Assembly (NCBI RefSeq): GCF_042684865.1
Contig: NZ_JBHUML010000002.1
Coordinates: 1,302,001 to 1,366,000 of the forward strand
DNA: 64,000 nt
From: Salibacterium lacus
Lineage (GTDB): Bacteria > Bacillota > Bacilli > Bacillales > Marinococcaceae
Direction of reading: 5' to 3'
Part shown: piece after piece, positions 8,022-17,124 of the stretch
How positions within the stretch are numbered: the stretch's first letter is position 1
Layout: the number at the start of each line of letters is the position of its first letter
Notes under the pieces: model-generated
What the model saw: only the letters and a program-made list of their open reading frames with translations
Database searches by the model: none
What the model was told of the DNA's origin: nothing
Translations under genes and position numbers: made by a program

Positions 8022-9166
8022 TACCTTTTCTCTCCCATCACCATCATCATTTCCGACACAGCTTTGTGCAGAATACGAACAAATTCATCGACTTCCCATT
8101 CTTTCGTGTTATAGGAAAAACTTGCCCGGAGTGCGCTTGACGCCCGTTCCACACCAAGTCCCGCTGCCAGCAGAACAGCACTGGGTTCCTGGATCTTGGA
8201 AGAGCAGGCGGATTTGGTCGATACGTGGATGTGATTTCTCGTCAGTTCCTGAACAAGCACTTCCGGTTTCATACCGGGAAAAGACACATTCACAATATGC
8301 GGGGCGGACCCTGTACCCGGCGTGTTGACCACTGCCCCATCAAGGTTTTGAAGGCGGTGGATAAGGTTCTGTTTAAGATGTTCAAGGCGCCCGTTCTGCT
8401 GCTGCCGTTCATTTTCGGACAGCCGCAGTGCTTTTGCCATTGCTGTAACGCCGGGAACATTTTCCGTTCCTGCTCTGTACTGCTGCTCCTGGCTCCCCCC
8501 GTGAAATAACGGGGATAATGTGGTGCCCCGGCGCACAAACAGCACGCCTGTCCCCTTCAAACCATGAATCTTATGAGCCGATATTGTACACAAATCAACA
8601 TCCTGCAGGTTCAACGGAACATGCCCCGCTCCCTGCACATGATCCGTGTGGAAAAACAATTTGGGAAACGCCGTTAAAGCCTGTGCTATATCTTCCACCG
8701 GATTGATGGTTCCCAATTCGCTGTTCACATGGATGATCGAGACGAGAATCGTATCCTCACGCACAGCTTGCAGTACGTCTTTCACCGAAACCCGGCCTTC
8801 CTGGTCCACATCCACATACGTGACATCGAACCCAAACGATTCCAGAGCCTGAAAAGCCTGCATAACCGAGGGGTGTTCCACTGACGATGTTATCAGGTGT
8901 TTTCCCCTTTCCCGGTGCTCCATGGCAATCCCTTTGACTGCCGTGTTATTGCTTTCCGTTCCTCCCGAAGTAAAAACAATCTCCTCCGTATTAACATGTA
9001 GAAGCTGCGCCACGGCCGCCCGTCCTTTGCTCAGGAGGGTTTCTGCCTCTACCCCCGGGTGATGAAGCGAAGAGGGATTGCCGAAATAATCCGAGGCTGC
9101 TTTATAATAGGCATCCAGCACTTGCGGCCACGGTTCTGTTGTTGCGCTGTTATCCAGATAAACCAT
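8021..9166 (-). CDS. nifZ: Cysteine desulfurase (NifZ/IscS type) supplying ThiI
   Basis: 381 residues, class V aminotransferase fold. The PLP lysine is K199 in TISAHKIHGLKG and the sulfur-carrying cysteine is C321 in TKSACSSKI. It converts cysteine to alanine plus an enzyme-bound persulfide. Position directly before thiI with a one-base overlap matches B. subtilis nifZ-thiI, where the desulfurase is dedicated to s4U formation; this is the likely role here. Confidence 0.92.
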   Translation of the reverse strand: MVYLDNSATTEPWPQVLDAYYKAASDYFGNPSSLHHPGVEAETLLSKGRAAVAQLLHVNTEEIVFTSGGTESNNTAVKGIAMEHRERGKHLITSSVEHPSVMQAFQALESFGFDVTYVDVDQEGRVSVKDVLQAVREDTILVSIIHVNSELGTINPVEDIAQALTAFPKLFFHTDHVQGAGHVPLNLQDVDLCTISAHKIHGLKGTGVLFVRRGTTLSPLFHGGSQEQQYRAGTENVPGVTAMAKALRLSENERQQQNGRLEHLKQNLIHRLQNLDGAVVNTPGTGSAPHIVNVSFPGMKPEVLVQELTRNHIHVSTKSACSSKIQEPSAVLLAAGLGVERASSALRASFSYNTKEWEVDEFVRILHKAVSEMMMVMGEKR

Positions 9167-9291
9167 TCGACCCTATCCTTTTTTCTATATTCTAAACTTA
9201 TTTTTTTAACAGAAATACAACACCTTATCTTATCACATATTTTTATCCAAGAAAAACTCGTGATTACGTTCACAGCTTCCTTGATGATAGA

Positions 9292-9325
9292 AAAGCTGCC
9301 CCCGTCCGAAGGGGCAGCTTTCTGT
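9292..9325 (-). terminator. Terminator after the 137-aa gene
   Basis: Stem AAAGCTGCCCC (9292-9302) with GGGGCAGCTTT (9311-9321). It lies between the stop at 9328 and the desulfurase gene start. Confidence 0.75.
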
Positions 9326-9327
9326 GT

Positions 9328-9741
9328 TTATTCTTCCATCCTCTGCAGCAGTTCATCCACGGAGATGCTTTCTTCTTCCGGTCCGAGAGAAATGGCATCC
9401 GATTTTTTAGTTCTTTCTTCCTGTTCTGTCTCTGCTGACGAAACACTCGTACGTTCTGTCGATGGCTCGTTTTCTTTATCCGTGTCCGGGGTTTGACGTG
9501 CTGTCCTGTTGTCTTCCGGTGTCTCCGGGCCGGCATCGGTACTGTTGTCATCCAGTATTTCTTCTTCAGCGGGCGGATTCACACCTAAAGCCTTATCGAG
9601 TTCGGCTGCCAGTTCTTCGGTGCTGCGTTCTTTTTGCGGACCTGCTTCTTCCTCTGAATCATAAAGAAAAATGGCTCCAGCCGCCCCGATTATCGCAAAA
9701 CATATCATTACAACAGTCCCTAACATGTAAATGGGTTTCAA
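9328..9741 (-). CDS. Unknown membrane-anchored acidic protein, 137 aa
   Basis: I do not recognise this protein. It has one N-terminal membrane segment (about residues 5-22, YMLGTVVMICFAIIGAAGAIF) followed by a Glu/Ser/Thr/Asp-rich, probably disordered region that would face outside, with a short predicted helix at the C-terminus (SISVDELLQRMEE). A TTG start at 9741 is chosen because GGAGG lies 8 nt upstream. It stands alone between ezrA and the desulfurase gene, with a terminator after it. Low complexity makes homology weak evidence; the ribosome binding site and terminator support a real gene. Confidence 0.6.
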   Translation of the reverse strand: MKPIYMLGTVVMICFAIIGAAGAIFLYDSEEEAGPQKERSTEELAAELDKALGVNPPAEEEILDDNSTDAGPETPEDNRTARQTPDTDKENEPSTERTSVSSAETEQEERTKKSDAISLGPEEESISVDELLQRMEE

Positions 9742-9853
9742 TATCCGCCCTCCTTCTAAACAAGACGATTGTATCATATATGCCTTGTTTTAAAAAGGAC
9801 TTTTGTTCCTTAAACCATAATATTACAGCTATTACCTGGTTACTTGTACCTAT

Positions 9854-11536
9854 TCAGCGCATTTCAAGTTTCTGCACAGCATTTGGTTCTTTTCGCTCTA
9901 CCGCCTGTACAGCTGCGTTGACCGCTTCATCATAATACCCTTTTTTAAACAGGGATTCTGCCTCCAGTAATGCATCATGAATGACTTTTGAATCACTTCT
10001 GTGCCGGTTCCCAAGCTGAATAACCCGCTCTGCCAATTGTGCCTGTTCAATCGTAGCATGCAGCTGCTGATGTACTTTCTGAACGTAGTGCTCGGCATCT
10101 TCCACCGCAGCGTTGACTTTTCCCATTTCCACCGGGGTTTCTTCCAGACTGGACGCTGCCGCATTCAAGCGTTCCTCGGCCGCATCCATCTCATTCAACA
10201 GGCTGGATGGAACTTTCGGAAGGTAAGAGCGCTGCAGCGTCATCCGGTCCCGAAGCAGCTGCCTGCGCAGCGACCTCAGCGTTTCCAGAGCCTTCAATTC
10301 ATCTTTGCGGAGGGTGTGCAGCTTTTCCTTCGAACGGCGGATGCTCTGGTCAATACCTGCTATATCCTTTTTCAGCTGTTCCAGTGTCTTTTTCAGTCCG
10401 GTAAAAGGCTGTTTCTGATTATCCTGAACATCCTGAAAAACCCGCCATTCCTTCAAAGCATCCTGAAGAGACGTATCCACTTTTTCCTGCTTTCTCTGTT
10501 CATCCTCAGGAATACGGTAGCTTCGTTCCACTTTCCGGCGTTCCTCGCCGAGAGAGGCCGCCTGTTCTTCCAGACGTGTCAGCTCTTCACGTGTCTCTGC
10601 GGCATTCTCTTCCACAAAACGCCTTGCTTCGACCTCTTTTTCCAGAGTATCATACGTTTCTTCAATAAAGGTTCTGATTTCGTGCAGCCGTTCCTGCACC
10701 CATTCCAGCTCAAGGTTTTCCACTGCCTTCTTCAGTTCCGAAAGCTCGTCCCGGATGTTTTTGACTTTATCCCGGAATTCATAGTGGCTGATAATGTAGC
10801 CTTCCTGCTCCATTTCCTGCAGTCCGTTTTCAAGTTCTACACACTCTGAGGGGATATCTGTTTCAATATCTACAAGCAGTCCCGGAACGGTGTTCATGTT
10901 ATGTTCTTCCTGCTTCAGTTCCGTATGAACCCGGCTTAAAATCTGGTTGGCTTTTGTATAGTTCCCGGCGTCTCTTTCTTCCTGAAACTCCGTAAAAGCA
11001 GCCTCCATCTCCTTAAGTTTACGCTCAAAGACAGGTGCTGTGCTGCCGAGAGAAAGCCGGTTTTCAGCAAGGCTGCGCTGCAGCTTCTCAAGTATTTCAC
11101 GGTTTTCTGTAACACCACTCCGGTTTTCTTCTTCGCTATGTATGAGTTGTTCCACCTCACGGAAGATTTTCTGAATATGAGCGTCCATATCCTGAAGCTG
11201 CTTGTCGACGCCTTCTATCAGCGCACGAGCTTTACCGAAGCGGTATTTATTTGCCAGTTCTTCGATATCAAACAGGGCTTCTTCAATGTCCGGAAGGTGT
11301 TTTCCCAGAATGTCGTCCCATTCTTTACGCCATTCTTCGAATTTTTCTTCCGTTTCCCCGGACATTGTCAGGTCTTTTACTTTTGCTATTTCATCAGCCA
11401 CCGGTTTGTTCGCGATTTCTGATTTCCACTTTTCCAGCCGGTCCACACTTTTATAAATGCCGCGGCGGGAAACCGCTCCATAAATAATAACGGCGGCTGT
11501 AACTAAAACTACCGCTATGATGACGTAATATACCAT
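9854..11536 (-). CDS. ezrA: Septation ring formation regulator EzrA
   Basis: 560 residues, the usual length. One N-terminal membrane segment (about 3-20) is followed by a long cytoplasmic spectrin-like coiled-coil region rich in Glu, Lys, Arg and Leu. The C-terminal part contains GYYDEAVNAAVQAVERKEP, close to the conserved QxGxYxEA-type patch of EzrA. EzrA restricts Z-ring formation to midcell and links FtsZ to cell-wall synthesis. The neighbourhood (desulfurase and thiI downstream, hisJ divergent) matches B. subtilis. Confidence 0.95.
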   Translation of the reverse strand: MVYYVIIAVVLVTAAVIIYGAVSRRGIYKSVDRLEKWKSEIANKPVADEIAKVKDLTMSGETEEKFEEWRKEWDDILGKHLPDIEEALFDIEELANKYRFGKARALIEGVDKQLQDMDAHIQKIFREVEQLIHSEEENRSGVTENREILEKLQRSLAENRLSLGSTAPVFERKLKEMEAAFTEFQEERDAGNYTKANQILSRVHTELKQEEHNMNTVPGLLVDIETDIPSECVELENGLQEMEQEGYIISHYEFRDKVKNIRDELSELKKAVENLELEWVQERLHEIRTFIEETYDTLEKEVEARRFVEENAAETREELTRLEEQAASLGEERRKVERSYRIPEDEQRKQEKVDTSLQDALKEWRVFQDVQDNQKQPFTGLKKTLEQLKKDIAGIDQSIRRSKEKLHTLRKDELKALETLRSLRRQLLRDRMTLQRSYLPKVPSSLLNEMDAAEERLNAAASSLEETPVEMGKVNAAVEDAEHYVQKVHQQLHATIEQAQLAERVIQLGNRHRSDSKVIHDALLEAESLFKKGYYDEAVNAAVQAVERKEPNAVQKLEMR

Positions 11537-11810
11537 GAGTCTTCACTCCAGTTTGCGCACACTTTAATATGTATTTTTCGTCAGAACCCGCGCATTTTCC
11601 TGCTGTATGAATCAAAATATTTATTCCGAGCAGAAGATCACCGTGCCACGTTCTGTCCTTTTCGTTTTCAGGGAGAGATTCTTAAAATTCCTCTTACATT
11701 CTCGTGTTTTTTATGTGATAGTTACCTTTATGATAACATGGAAATACTTATCATGTGGGAGAAGTTTAAATAAAATTAAAAATCAATGGGAAATAGATGG
11801 AGGAGAGGAC

Positions 11811-12608
11811 ATGCACATTACACGCGACGGTCATATTCATACGCCTTTCTGCCCGCACGGTTCGACAGACTCTTTTCATGCTTATATTGAACGTGCGCTG
11901 CACGAAGGCCTCGATACCATCACTTTCACTGAGCATGCACCGCTTCCGGAAGGGTTTACGGACCCTGTCCCGGAGAAAGACAGTGCCATGGCACAAAGTG
12001 ATCTCGAACAATACATCGAAACACTTCAGGGGCTGAAAAAAGAATACCACAGTGATATTACGATACTGACCGGTCTTGAAATAGATTATATTGAAGGATT
12101 TGAAGCACGTACGAAGACCAGGCTCAACGAGATCGGTCCGTACCTGGATGACAGTATTTTATCTGTTCATTTTCTGCGCGCGGCTGATACCTATTTCTGT
12201 CTTGATTACAGCCTGGACAGTTTTGGAGATTTTGTTCAAGCAGCAGGAGCAATGGAGAATGCTGTGAACATCTATTTTGACACCCTTCTCCACTCGATAA
12301 AGAGCGATCTAGGCCCTTATAAACCAAGACGTCTGGGGCACATGACGCTTATTAAAAAATTCCAGAAAAAATTCCCTCCGCTCGATATAACTCCTTATAC
12401 CCGGTCCGTTCTCGATGCCGTCAGCCTGCAGAACATGACCATTGACTTTAACGGGGCGGGGCTTGCAAAAAAATGGTGCGGCGAACCTTATCCGGATCTT
12501 GATACCGCCCGGGAAGCCTTAAAAAGGGACATCCCGCTCATATACGGGTCTGATGCCCATCAGGCTGAAGATATGATGCAGGGGGCAGAAAGTGTGACCG
12601 GTCTCTGA
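11811..12608 (+). CDS. hisJ: Histidinol-phosphatase, PHP family
   Basis: 265 residues. PHP-domain metal ligands are visible: DGHIHTPFCPHG at the N-terminus, TFTEHAPLP near residue 46, and YGSDAHQAEDM close to the C-terminus. It hydrolyses L-histidinol phosphate in histidine synthesis. The start at 11811 has GGAGGAGAG upstream and begins with the metal-binding strand; the longer reading frame upstream has no ribosome binding site. It is transcribed divergently from ezrA, as in B. subtilis, away from any his operon. Confidence 0.93.
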   Translation: MHITRDGHIHTPFCPHGSTDSFHAYIERALHEGLDTITFTEHAPLPEGFTDPVPEKDSAMAQSDLEQYIETLQGLKKEYHSDITILTGLEIDYIEGFEARTKTRLNEIGPYLDDSILSVHFLRAADTYFCLDYSLDSFGDFVQAAGAMENAVNIYFDTLLHSIKSDLGPYKPRRLGHMTLIKKFQKKFPPLDITPYTRSVLDAVSLQNMTIDFNGAGLAKKWCGEPYPDLDTAREALKRDIPLIYGSDAHQAEDMMQGAESVTGL

Positions 12609-12611
12609 CTA

Positions 12612-13259
12612 TTAAAAATGTACCGGATGTGTTCCTCTACGCTCTGTATGCGCCGGTGTTACAAGAGTACTGTACATCCATCTCCTGATTTCTTTAAGGT
12701 ACAGCGTAACAAAAGGCGCCTGGTGGGGCTGCATGTGAAACACTTCCCGTACATACTGATGATGCAGAAATGGCATCAATACCATACTTCGAAAATGCAT
12801 GATGGTCCAGTGGGACACGGCGGGATGAAATACCCCTTCTTCCACCCCGTCCTGCAGTACAAGGGAATACAGATGTTTTTCTTTCATCAAATAGGTGGAG
12901 GTAAGTTCGCGGACAAACATTGAATCAAGTGTCATTTCCCGCAGGACAAACCGTGCCCGCTGATGACGCTGCTGCATGTAGAGCAGCATATGCTCCGCCA
13001 TCTCCATCAATGTGTCAAACGCATTTCTTCCTTCACGCACCGATATGGCTTCCAGACCGTCTATATATCCTTCCAGAAAATCAACGACGAGTGCTTCAAG
13101 AAGCCCCTGCTTTCCTCCAAAGTAGTAAGATATAAGAGAAAGATTCACACCTGTCTGCCCTGCAATGTCCCGTACCGATGTTCCGTCAAATCCTTTATTG
13201 GTAAACAATACAGCCGCTTCCTGAATGATTCTGCCACGGGTGTTTTCCATTTCCGGCAT
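12612..13259 (-). CDS. refZ: TetR-family regulator RefZ (YttP)
   Basis: 215 residues. An N-terminal TetR helix-turn-helix (RGRIIQEAAVLFTNKGFDGTSVRDIAGQTGVNLSLISYYFGGKQGLLEALV) is followed by a helical regulatory domain. In B. subtilis RefZ binds sites near the origin during early sporulation and modulates FtsZ ring placement. Identity rests on this sequence and the hisJ-refZ-ytsP context. GGAGG lies 7 nt before the ATG. It converges with hisJ with only a 3-nt gap and is divergent from ytsP. Confidence 0.88.
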   Translation of the reverse strand: MPEMENTRGRIIQEAAVLFTNKGFDGTSVRDIAGQTGVNLSLISYYFGGKQGLLEALVVDFLEGYIDGLEAISVREGRNAFDTLMEMAEHMLLYMQQRHQRARFVLREMTLDSMFVRELTSTYLMKEKHLYSLVLQDGVEEGVFHPAVSHWTIMHFRSMVLMPFLHHQYVREVFHMQPHQAPFVTLYLKEIRRWMYSTLVTPAHTERRGTHPVHF

Positions 13260-13443
13260 CTTGTACCTCCTTTTGCCCTCTTCTGTATAGAAGACGTTAT
13301 ATCATATCTTCCGTATGCCAGCCTTTTTTCCTTTAAAAAACTCTCGACATTTCCCTTTATAATTTGCAGATATTATGAAAAGACGAGGGGAAGGAGTTTG
13401 TGCTATACTCCTTTTTGAAAAGTGTATCGAAGGAGGTTGACGT

Positions 13444-13929
13444 ATGTTTGAACCCGTTTCCTATCAAGGAACTCTGAAAAATCATTATGACATGTTGAAT
13501 AAACAGCTCATTTCCCTGATTGAAGGGGAAACAGACCGCACAGCAAACCTGGCCAATGCCTCTGCATTACTTCACCAGTTTCTGGAGAATGTGAACTGGA
13601 CAGGGATTTACCTTTACCATGAAGAAGAAGGAGAGCTTGTACTAGGACCGTTCCAGGGACTTCCAGCCTGCATACGGATCCCTTTTGAAAAAGGAGTGTG
13701 CGGAACGAGTGCCGCAGAAAAACGCACGGTCCGGGTGAATGATGTGAACACTTTTCCCGGGCATATTGCCTGCGATGCCGCTTCCCGCTCCGAGATTGTC
13801 GTCCCTCTTCTGAAAGAAGGACACCTCATCGGCGTTCTTGACATTGACAGCCCTGTGTACCACCGCTTCAGTGAAGAAGAGGAACAATACCTGGAACAAT
13901 TCGCAGCAACACTATCAGCGCATCTTTAG
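13444..13929 (+). CDS. ytsP: Free methionine-(R)-sulfoxide reductase (GAF domain)
   Basis: 161 residues, a single GAF domain. The three cysteines of the fRMsr family are all present: C76 (LPACIRI), C86 (KGVCGTS) and C110 (GHIACDAAS), with the same spacing as in E. coli fRMsr (84, 94, 118). It reduces free Met-R-sulfoxide with thioredoxin. AAGGAGG precedes the ATG, and an extended -10 (TGCTATACT) lies about 40 nt upstream, so it probably has its own promoter. Confidence 0.92.
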   Translation: MFEPVSYQGTLKNHYDMLNKQLISLIEGETDRTANLANASALLHQFLENVNWTGIYLYHEEEGELVLGPFQGLPACIRIPFEKGVCGTSAAEKRTVRVNDVNTFPGHIACDAASRSEIVVPLLKEGHLIGVLDIDSPVYHRFSEEEEQYLEQFAATLSAHL

Positions 13930-13959
13930 CCGGAAACAGCATACAGAATGTTAAAAAAC

Positions 13960-14052
13960 GAGGCTAGGATAAAACCTCTATAAGCTAGAAAAATACCGAA
14001 CGATTTTTTGAAATCGTTCGGTATTTTTCGTTGCTGAGACAAACCGCTGCGC
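13960..14052. repeat. 93-nt intergenic repeat with terminator, copy A
   Basis: Aligns without gaps to 23416-23508, about 77 of 93 bases identical by hand count. The core is a hairpin (ATACCGAACGAT and ATCGTTCGGTAT) with T and A runs; the match continues beyond the hairpin into TTCGTTGCTGA and CCGCTGCGC. It lies between the convergent genes ytsP and ytrP and can end both. Confidence 0.85.
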
Positions 14053-14144
14053 CAAAATGCTTCGCTGTTATGCGGTTCTTGAACCATGACACAGAACATT
14101 CGTGTTATCTGCCGCATCATGTTCTTTTGTCCCATACTTGTTTT

Positions 14145-15866
14145 TTATGCTTCATATACAACCTGATTTTTCCCTTTTCGTTTCGCGCGGTACAAGGCCT
14201 GGTCGGCGCTGAAAAACAGGTTGTCGAGTGTGGTATACTCTCCGTTCATCCATGAGGAGGCTCCGCAAGATATTGTCACAGACGGGGACGAAGCGTTTTC
14301 TACATGTCTGACGATGCGGTCTGCTGCTTTCCGCCCTGCTTCCAAAGACGTATCCGGCAGATAAACAGCCAGTTCTTCGCCGCCCCACCTGGCCGCAATA
14401 TCCTCTGAACGTATATTCTGCTCCAGGATTTCCCCCACCTGGACAATGATGCTGTCACCGATCTGATGACCGAAATTATCATTAATTTCCTTGAAGTTAT
14501 CAATGTCAAAAAGAAGAAAGGTTCCCCGGCTTTCCTTATTGATAGATTCATTCATTTTCTGTTCCAGGTGACTCCTGGAATGAAGTTTGGTCAGATGGTC
14601 GGTAATAATGAGTCTCTCAAGTTTCTCATGGAGTACTGCATTCATAAAGGCGAGAGTGGAGTGATGGACGAGAGACTGCAGCAGTTTGAACTGATGAAAG
14701 GAAAAGGTTTTTGCTTCCCTCCCAAGAACAATGACAGCTCCCTTCAGTTCATCACTTTGTTTCATCGGAACAGCCATCATGGAACGGAAACCATCAAAAT
14801 CGTATGATGATTCATTCGAAAGGTCTCCGATGAAAACCGCTTCGTGATTGCGTTCAAAGTGGTCCATGACACGAAAAATCGTCTCCATCCGCTCCGGTGC
14901 CTGGAAATACTCATCGTTGAGCATCCGCAGATTACGGACATCATCCATCAGAATGTATCCCTGCCTGCTTTCAGGTATAAACTTTTCAATCTGCATCTGC
15001 ATGCTGTCCACCGTCTCCTCAAACTTTCTTGTAGAATTGAGAAGGTGGGATGTTTCGTTAATGAGTTGTAAATCTTTTATCAATGTCCGAGACTGCTGAT
15101 ACAGCTCCGCATTTTCCAGCGCACTGCCGCCGGTGTCGGCCAGCGTTTTGATATAATCCCTTTCCATCTCGTCTTCCACCAGCTGCCGGTCGGCTTCCAT
15201 CGCGAGCACTCCGTAAACCCCCTGCTTGCCAAGCAGCGGAATGTACAGAGCAGGCATGTCCTCTTTCTCTGTCTCTGCTGTCTGAATCTGGCCGAGAAGG
15301 TACGTCTGTTTCATTTTTTCATTGATGTTCTGAAAACCGAAAGAACAGTCAATATGTCCCAGATCTGAGTGTACTTCCCAGTCCTGGGCAAGATGAAGAG
15401 CGATACGGCTTCCCGGATAAATGAATTCAAGAGCCTGCACAATTTCTTTCAATACAGCCGCCGCCTTCATCGAGGAATGAAATTTCTTTGTCACCTGCAC
15501 CATCAGAGCATACCGTTTATCTCTGCCGGGGCCGTTTCGGAACTGTTCCTGCAGCCAGCGTTTCAAAAAAGGAATGAGTCCACTCAGAAAAAAAACGAGT
15601 CCTGTGCTGTTTGAATGACTTTGATTGACAACCGCACCGGCAGTCCAGAAACGTCCCTCCAGTTGAAACAGTTTTTCCTCCTGACATATTCCCGTTTCTT
15701 CCGGAAGATCTGCACCGGTGTAAGTAGATACTGTTTCGCCATCGTCGTTTTTCAAAAAAAAGATGAAAGGACCAAATAAATCCCTGACCTCTTTCGTGTC
15801 CAGAATATCTTCCCACATCCACCTGTATTGTTCTGTGTCGTCCGATGAGAACTGTACATTCTTCAT
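14145..15866 (-). CDS. ytrP: GAF-GGDEF protein YtrP (probable diguanylate cyclase)
   Basis: 573 residues. Two GAF-like sensory regions (roughly 130-260 and 290-420) precede a C-terminal GGDEF domain beginning at LERLIITDHLTKLHSRSHLEQ. The active-site signature reads RWGGEEL, a permitted GGEEF variant with Leu in place of Phe, so c-di-GMP synthesis is plausible but not certain. There are no membrane segments. The start at 15866 (MKNVQF) fits the B. subtilis length of about 580; an upstream GTG at 15938 would add 24 residues. Gene order ytsP-ytrP-rpsD is conserved in B. subtilis. Confidence 0.88.
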   Translation of the reverse strand: MKNVQFSSDDTEQYRWMWEDILDTKEVRDLFGPFIFFLKNDDGETVSTYTGADLPEETGICQEEKLFQLEGRFWTAGAVVNQSHSNSTGLVFFLSGLIPFLKRWLQEQFRNGPGRDKRYALMVQVTKKFHSSMKAAAVLKEIVQALEFIYPGSRIALHLAQDWEVHSDLGHIDCSFGFQNINEKMKQTYLLGQIQTAETEKEDMPALYIPLLGKQGVYGVLAMEADRQLVEDEMERDYIKTLADTGGSALENAELYQQSRTLIKDLQLINETSHLLNSTRKFEETVDSMQMQIEKFIPESRQGYILMDDVRNLRMLNDEYFQAPERMETIFRVMDHFERNHEAVFIGDLSNESSYDFDGFRSMMAVPMKQSDELKGAVIVLGREAKTFSFHQFKLLQSLVHHSTLAFMNAVLHEKLERLIITDHLTKLHSRSHLEQKMNESINKESRGTFLLFDIDNFKEINDNFGHQIGDSIIVQVGEILEQNIRSEDIAARWGGEELAVYLPDTSLEAGRKAADRIVRHVENASSPSVTISCGASSWMNGEYTTLDNLFFSADQALYRAKRKGKNQVVYEA

Positions 15867-16063
15867 ATTTTCACACCACCGCTTGCGTTTTTTCCCTTGG
15901 ATATTTCCGGTCCCCTGGTTTATAAGGCAATCGTCCACGAATGTGATTCTTTGTACCTGTGACTTATTTCTATATTGTATTATAACTTATTTTTATTAAA
16001 ATTTCTGTGATTTTTTTCAATTTATAAAAATTATATTCTTCCTTCTCATTTCCCCGTGTTATA

Positions 16064-16092
16064 TTGACTTTGCGTACGGAAAAATATATAAT
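16064..16092 (+). promoter_or_regulatory. rpsD promoter, SigA type
   Basis: TTGACT at 16064-16069, a 17-nt spacer and TATAAT at 16087-16092. Transcription should begin near 16099, giving a leader of about 205 nt before rpsD. Confidence 0.85.
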
Positions 16093-16098
16093 AGCCTT

Positions 16099-16305
16099 TG
16101 TGTTAAAAGACAGCCCGGACATACTTGATGTGTGCACCCTTGTCATTTTGTTCCTTGTCTCCGCGGCTGAAGAGACGTTGCAAGGTGTATTGTGTACCCC
16201 CTAGCTGTCGGGGCGAAGATACATGAAAACAAAATGAGCATATCAGGAGAATGTCATAGGTCTTCTTTTTCCAATACTTTTAAAAATAAAAGGAGGCGCT
16301 CTTGT
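16099..16305 (+). promoter_or_regulatory. rpsD leader, probable S4 autoregulatory region
   Basis: About 205 nt of untranslated RNA lies between the promoter and the rpsD start. It contains possible pairings such as CCCCTAGCTGTCGGGG near 16197 and a strong ribosome binding site (AAAAGGAGGCG) before the ATG. In B. subtilis S4 represses its own mRNA through the leader. Length and context fit; I have not folded it. Confidence 0.5.
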
Positions 16306-16908
16306 ATGGCACGTTATACAGGACCTACTTGGAAAAAATCCCGTCGTTTCGGCGTCTCGCTGAGCGGCACAGGTAAAGAACTTGAAAAACGCCCGTATCC
16401 TCCGGGTGAACACGGACCGACCCAGCGTCGGAAGCTTTCCGAATACGGCGAGCAGCTTCAGGAAAAACAGAAGCTCCGTTACATGTACGGACTGAATGAA
16501 AAGCAGTTTCTCCGTACGTTTAAACAGGCAGGCAATCTGCCGGGCGTACACGGTGAAAACTTCCTCATTCTTCTCGAATCCCGTCTTGATAATATCGTGT
16601 ACCGTCTCGGTCTTTCCCGCACCCGTAAAGGTGCCCGTCAGCTCGTGACACACGGTCATATTAAAGTAGACGGCGGCCGGGTCGACGTTCCTTCCTACCG
16701 TCTGAAACCGGGGCAGGCTGTCAGCTTGCGCGAAAAGTCCCAGAATCTCTCGGTTATCAATGACGCACTGGAAGCAAGCAGCTTTGTGCCGGAATTTCTT
16801 AACTTCGATGAAGATAAAAAAGAAGGCACATACGCCCGCTACCCGGAACGTTCCGAGCTTCCTTCTGAAATCACCGAAGCGCTTATTGTGGAGTTCTATT
16901 CCCGTTAA
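16306..16908 (+). CDS. rpsD: Ribosomal protein S4
   Basis: 200 residues, exactly the usual length. MARYTGPTWKKSRRFGVSLSGTG is the bacterial S4 N-terminus, and the S4 RNA-binding domain (RLDNIVYRLGLSRTRKGARQLVTHGHIKVDG) follows. S4 is a primary 16S rRNA binder that starts 30S assembly. In bacilli rpsD stands alone, outside the large ribosomal operons, as here. It has its own promoter, long leader and bidirectional terminator. Confidence 0.98.
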   Translation: MARYTGPTWKKSRRFGVSLSGTGKELEKRPYPPGEHGPTQRRKLSEYGEQLQEKQKLRYMYGLNEKQFLRTFKQAGNLPGVHGENFLILLESRLDNIVYRLGLSRTRKGARQLVTHGHIKVDGGRVDVPSYRLKPGQAVSLREKSQNLSVINDALEASSFVPEFLNFDEDKKEGTYARYPERSELPSEITEALIVEFYSR

Positions 16909-16934
16909 TCGCTGCGGCTTGCATGACATTAGTC

Positions 16935-16981
16935 AAAAAACCCCCGGAATGTTGGGCATATCAACATTCCGGGGGTTTTTT
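16935..16981 (+). terminator. rpsD terminator
   Basis: Perfect 14-bp stem CCCCCGGAATGTTG (16941-16954) with 16962-16975, preceded by six A and followed by a run of T. Confidence 0.92.
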
Positions 16982-17124
16982 CATGTCAGACTGCACCGCA
17001 GGATAACATAGACACCTTTGTGTAACCTTTCGTTTCGTTGTGAGTGAAATACTTTGACTTTTAATACGAAGCTTGATACGTTTAATTCCGACTAAATAGA
17101 TAAGTTTAAAAGGGAGGTATTCAA

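Noticed and set aside
10001..10849. 282-codon plus-strand reading frame opposite ezrA
   Set aside because: Antisense of the coiled-coil codons of ezrA gives a long open frame rich in Phe and Leu; no start signal and no homology.
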